A program made the translations under genes and the position numbers. A stretch of DNA of 7,168 nt from JAEUTH01 sp044230205. GTDB taxonomy: Bacteria > Bacteroidota > Bacteroidia > AKYH767-A > OLB10. The stretch is from assembly GCA_044230205.1 (NCBI GenBank), contig JBGARN010000158.1:1-7168 (forward strand), written 5' to 3'. Under the pieces are notes generated by a model. It searched no databases, was not told where the DNA came from, and saw only the letters and a program-made list of their open reading frames with translations. Shown here in pieces: positions 6,360 to 7,168 of the stretch (position 1 is the first letter of the stretch; each line of letters opens with the position of its first letter).

Positions 6360-6388
6360 ACACCTTAATTAATAATTCAGTTTTATTT

Positions 6389-6583
6389 ATGGAAAAAGGT
6401 ACAGTTAAATTTTATAACGAGAAAAAAGGTTTTGGTTTTATAGTTGACGAAGGAACAAATAAGGAAATCTTTGTTCACGCAACAGGCCTTGTTGACAGTA
6501 TTCGTCAGAATGATAAAGTATCATTCGACATTACTGAAGGTAAAAAAGGCGTGAATGCAATTAATGTTAAAAAGATTCAATAA
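6389..6583 (+). CDS. Cold-shock-domain protein (CspA family)
   Basis: Small single-domain OB-fold protein that binds single-stranded nucleic acid and acts as an RNA chaperone. RNP1 is present as KGFGFI (13-18) and RNP2 as IFVHAT (27-32), with the aromatic residues Phe15, Phe17, Phe28 and His30 that stack on bases. The N-terminal GTVKFYN (4-10) is the usual first strand, with Tyr9 in the place of the usual Phe/Trp. At 64 residues it is close to the normal 65-70. It has its own promoter candidate and is followed by an intrinsic terminator, so it is probably monocistronic. Sequence alone does not show whether it is cold-induced, since many family members are constitutive. Confidence 0.95.
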   Translation: MEKGTVKFYNEKKGFGFIVDEGTNKEIFVHATGLVDSIRQNDKVSFDITEGKKGVNAINVKKIQ

Positions 6584-6602
6584 TTCACTCATTTTTAAAA
6601 TC

Positions 6603-6630
6603 AAAAAACCCGGTTTTACCGGGTTTTTTT
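6603..6630. terminator. Bidirectional rho-independent terminator between convergent genes
   Basis: A perfect 12-bp inverted repeat (6603-6614 aaaaaacccggt and 6618-6629 accgggtttttt) has a 3-base loop and runs of A and T at its ends. On the + strand it begins 19 bases after the cold-shock stop and ends in seven T residues. On the - strand it follows the receiver gene's stop by about 20 bases and ends in six T residues. It should serve both genes. Confidence 0.88.
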
Positions 6631-6650
6631 GTGCTTATATTTAAACTTAA

Positions 6651-7097
6651 CTAGTCACTTTTCTTATTCAACTGGTTGGTTATTGCTTCTACTAGTTCGT
6701 GCATAGCAAAAGGCTTGGCAATATAATCGCTGATGCCTGAATTAAGCGCTCTTTCTTTTTCCACTGACGATGGATAAGCCGAAACTGCAATAATCGGGAT
6801 GTTGGCATAAGAGGTGCCAACTGATTTTCTAATCTTATCTGCCATTTCATATCCCGTCATTAGTGGTAATTTAATATCAGTAATAACTAATGCGAACGAT
6901 TTTGAATTGAGCATTTCAAGAGCAATGTGACCATTATCTGCTACCTCTACATCATAACCAGCCTTAGCCAGCATTTTACGGCCAAGCATTTGGTTTACCT
7001 TGTCATCTTCAACCAACAGAAGAAGTTTGCGCGAATACCCTCCTGTTTGATTAGCAGAAGCAGGTGTAAAATCAGTAGAATTACTTAAACTTAACAT
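6651..7097 (-). CDS. Stand-alone response-regulator receiver domain protein
   Basis: CheY-like receiver with no output domain. The acidic pocket is Glu30-Asp31-Asp32 (LLVEDD), the phosphoacceptor is Asp74 (VITDIKLP), the switch Ser106 is in AVSA, and the conserved Lys128 is in AKPF, so phosphorylation should be possible. The VEDDKVNQ sequence resembles receiver domains attached to hybrid histidine kinases. Residues 1-22 are a Ser/Thr/Asn-rich, probably disordered extension before the first strand; most single-domain receivers start almost directly at that strand. The ATG at 7095-7097 is the only good start, as an in-frame stop lies about 10 codons upstream. No histidine kinase lies within the window. 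It may relay phosphate in a phosphorelay or act by binding a partner; the partner is unknown. It converges on the cold-shock gene. Confidence 0.88.
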   Translation of the reverse strand: MLSLSNSTDFTPASANQTGGYSRKLLLLVEDDKVNQMLGRKMLAKAGYDVEVADNGHIALEMLNSKSFALVITDIKLPLMTGYEMADKIRKSVGTSYANIPIIAVSAYPSSVEKERALNSGISDYIAKPFAMHELVEAITNQLNKKSD

Positions 7098-7168
7098 GGC
7101 TTTGAAAGTTTTAAAAGTGATTTTTAATTAATCAATTAGATAAAAATAGTTGGGTAAACATACCGAAT

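Noticed and set aside
7098..7168. Possible gene end on the - strand at the right edge
   Set aside because: All three - strand frames stop within 40 bases and none gives a recognisable tail, so no gene can be supported here.

Overview
The window looks like ordinary core chromosome from a member of the Bacteroidota, probably Chitinophagales or Sphingobacteriales-like; the rank below phylum is inference. The evidence is AT-rich DNA with very AT-rich intergenic gaps, start codons without Shine-Dalgarno sequences, matches to the Bacteroidota promoter -7 element (TAnnTTTG), a Bacteroidota-style short RsmI-like methyltransferase, and a long peptide transporter. I see no insertion sequence, phage gene, integrase, CRISPR array, rRNA or tRNA.

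Layout, left to right. Positions 1-41 may be the tail of a gene entering from the left; a perfect 32-bp palindrome with a T-run (55-88) then acts as terminator. On the + strand follow a low-molecular-weight protein-tyrosine phosphatase (266-739) and an RsmI-like SAM-dependent methyltransferase (790-1500), probably co-transcribed. Converging on them, with overlapping stop codons, is a small beta-class carbonic anhydrase on the - strand (1497-2039). Diverging from that is a lipoprotein of unknown function (2203-2841), whose stop lies one base from the stop of a - strand operon: a class I glutamine amidotransferase (3416-4138) followed 12 bp later by a LOG-family nucleotide phosphoribohydrolase (2843-3403).

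A - strand terminator hairpin (4271-4314) closes the next gene, a 595-residue POT-family proton/peptide symporter (4331-6118). Its upstream region is shared with a divergent cold-shock protein gene (6389-6583) and holds a 19-bp motif repeated at 29-bp spacing, a 12-bp palindrome, and a good Bacteroidota promoter for the cold-shock gene. A bidirectional terminator (6603-6630) separates the cold-shock gene from a convergent stand-alone response-regulator receiver protein (6651-7097).

The genes do not form one evident pathway; they are mostly housekeeping or stress functions. I did not find convincing evidence for a new biological system. The points most worth a second look are the repeated motif upstream of the transporter, a 15-bp in-frame tandem duplication inside the amidotransferase, the amidotransferase/LOG pairing, and the orphan receiver with an unusual N-terminal extension.
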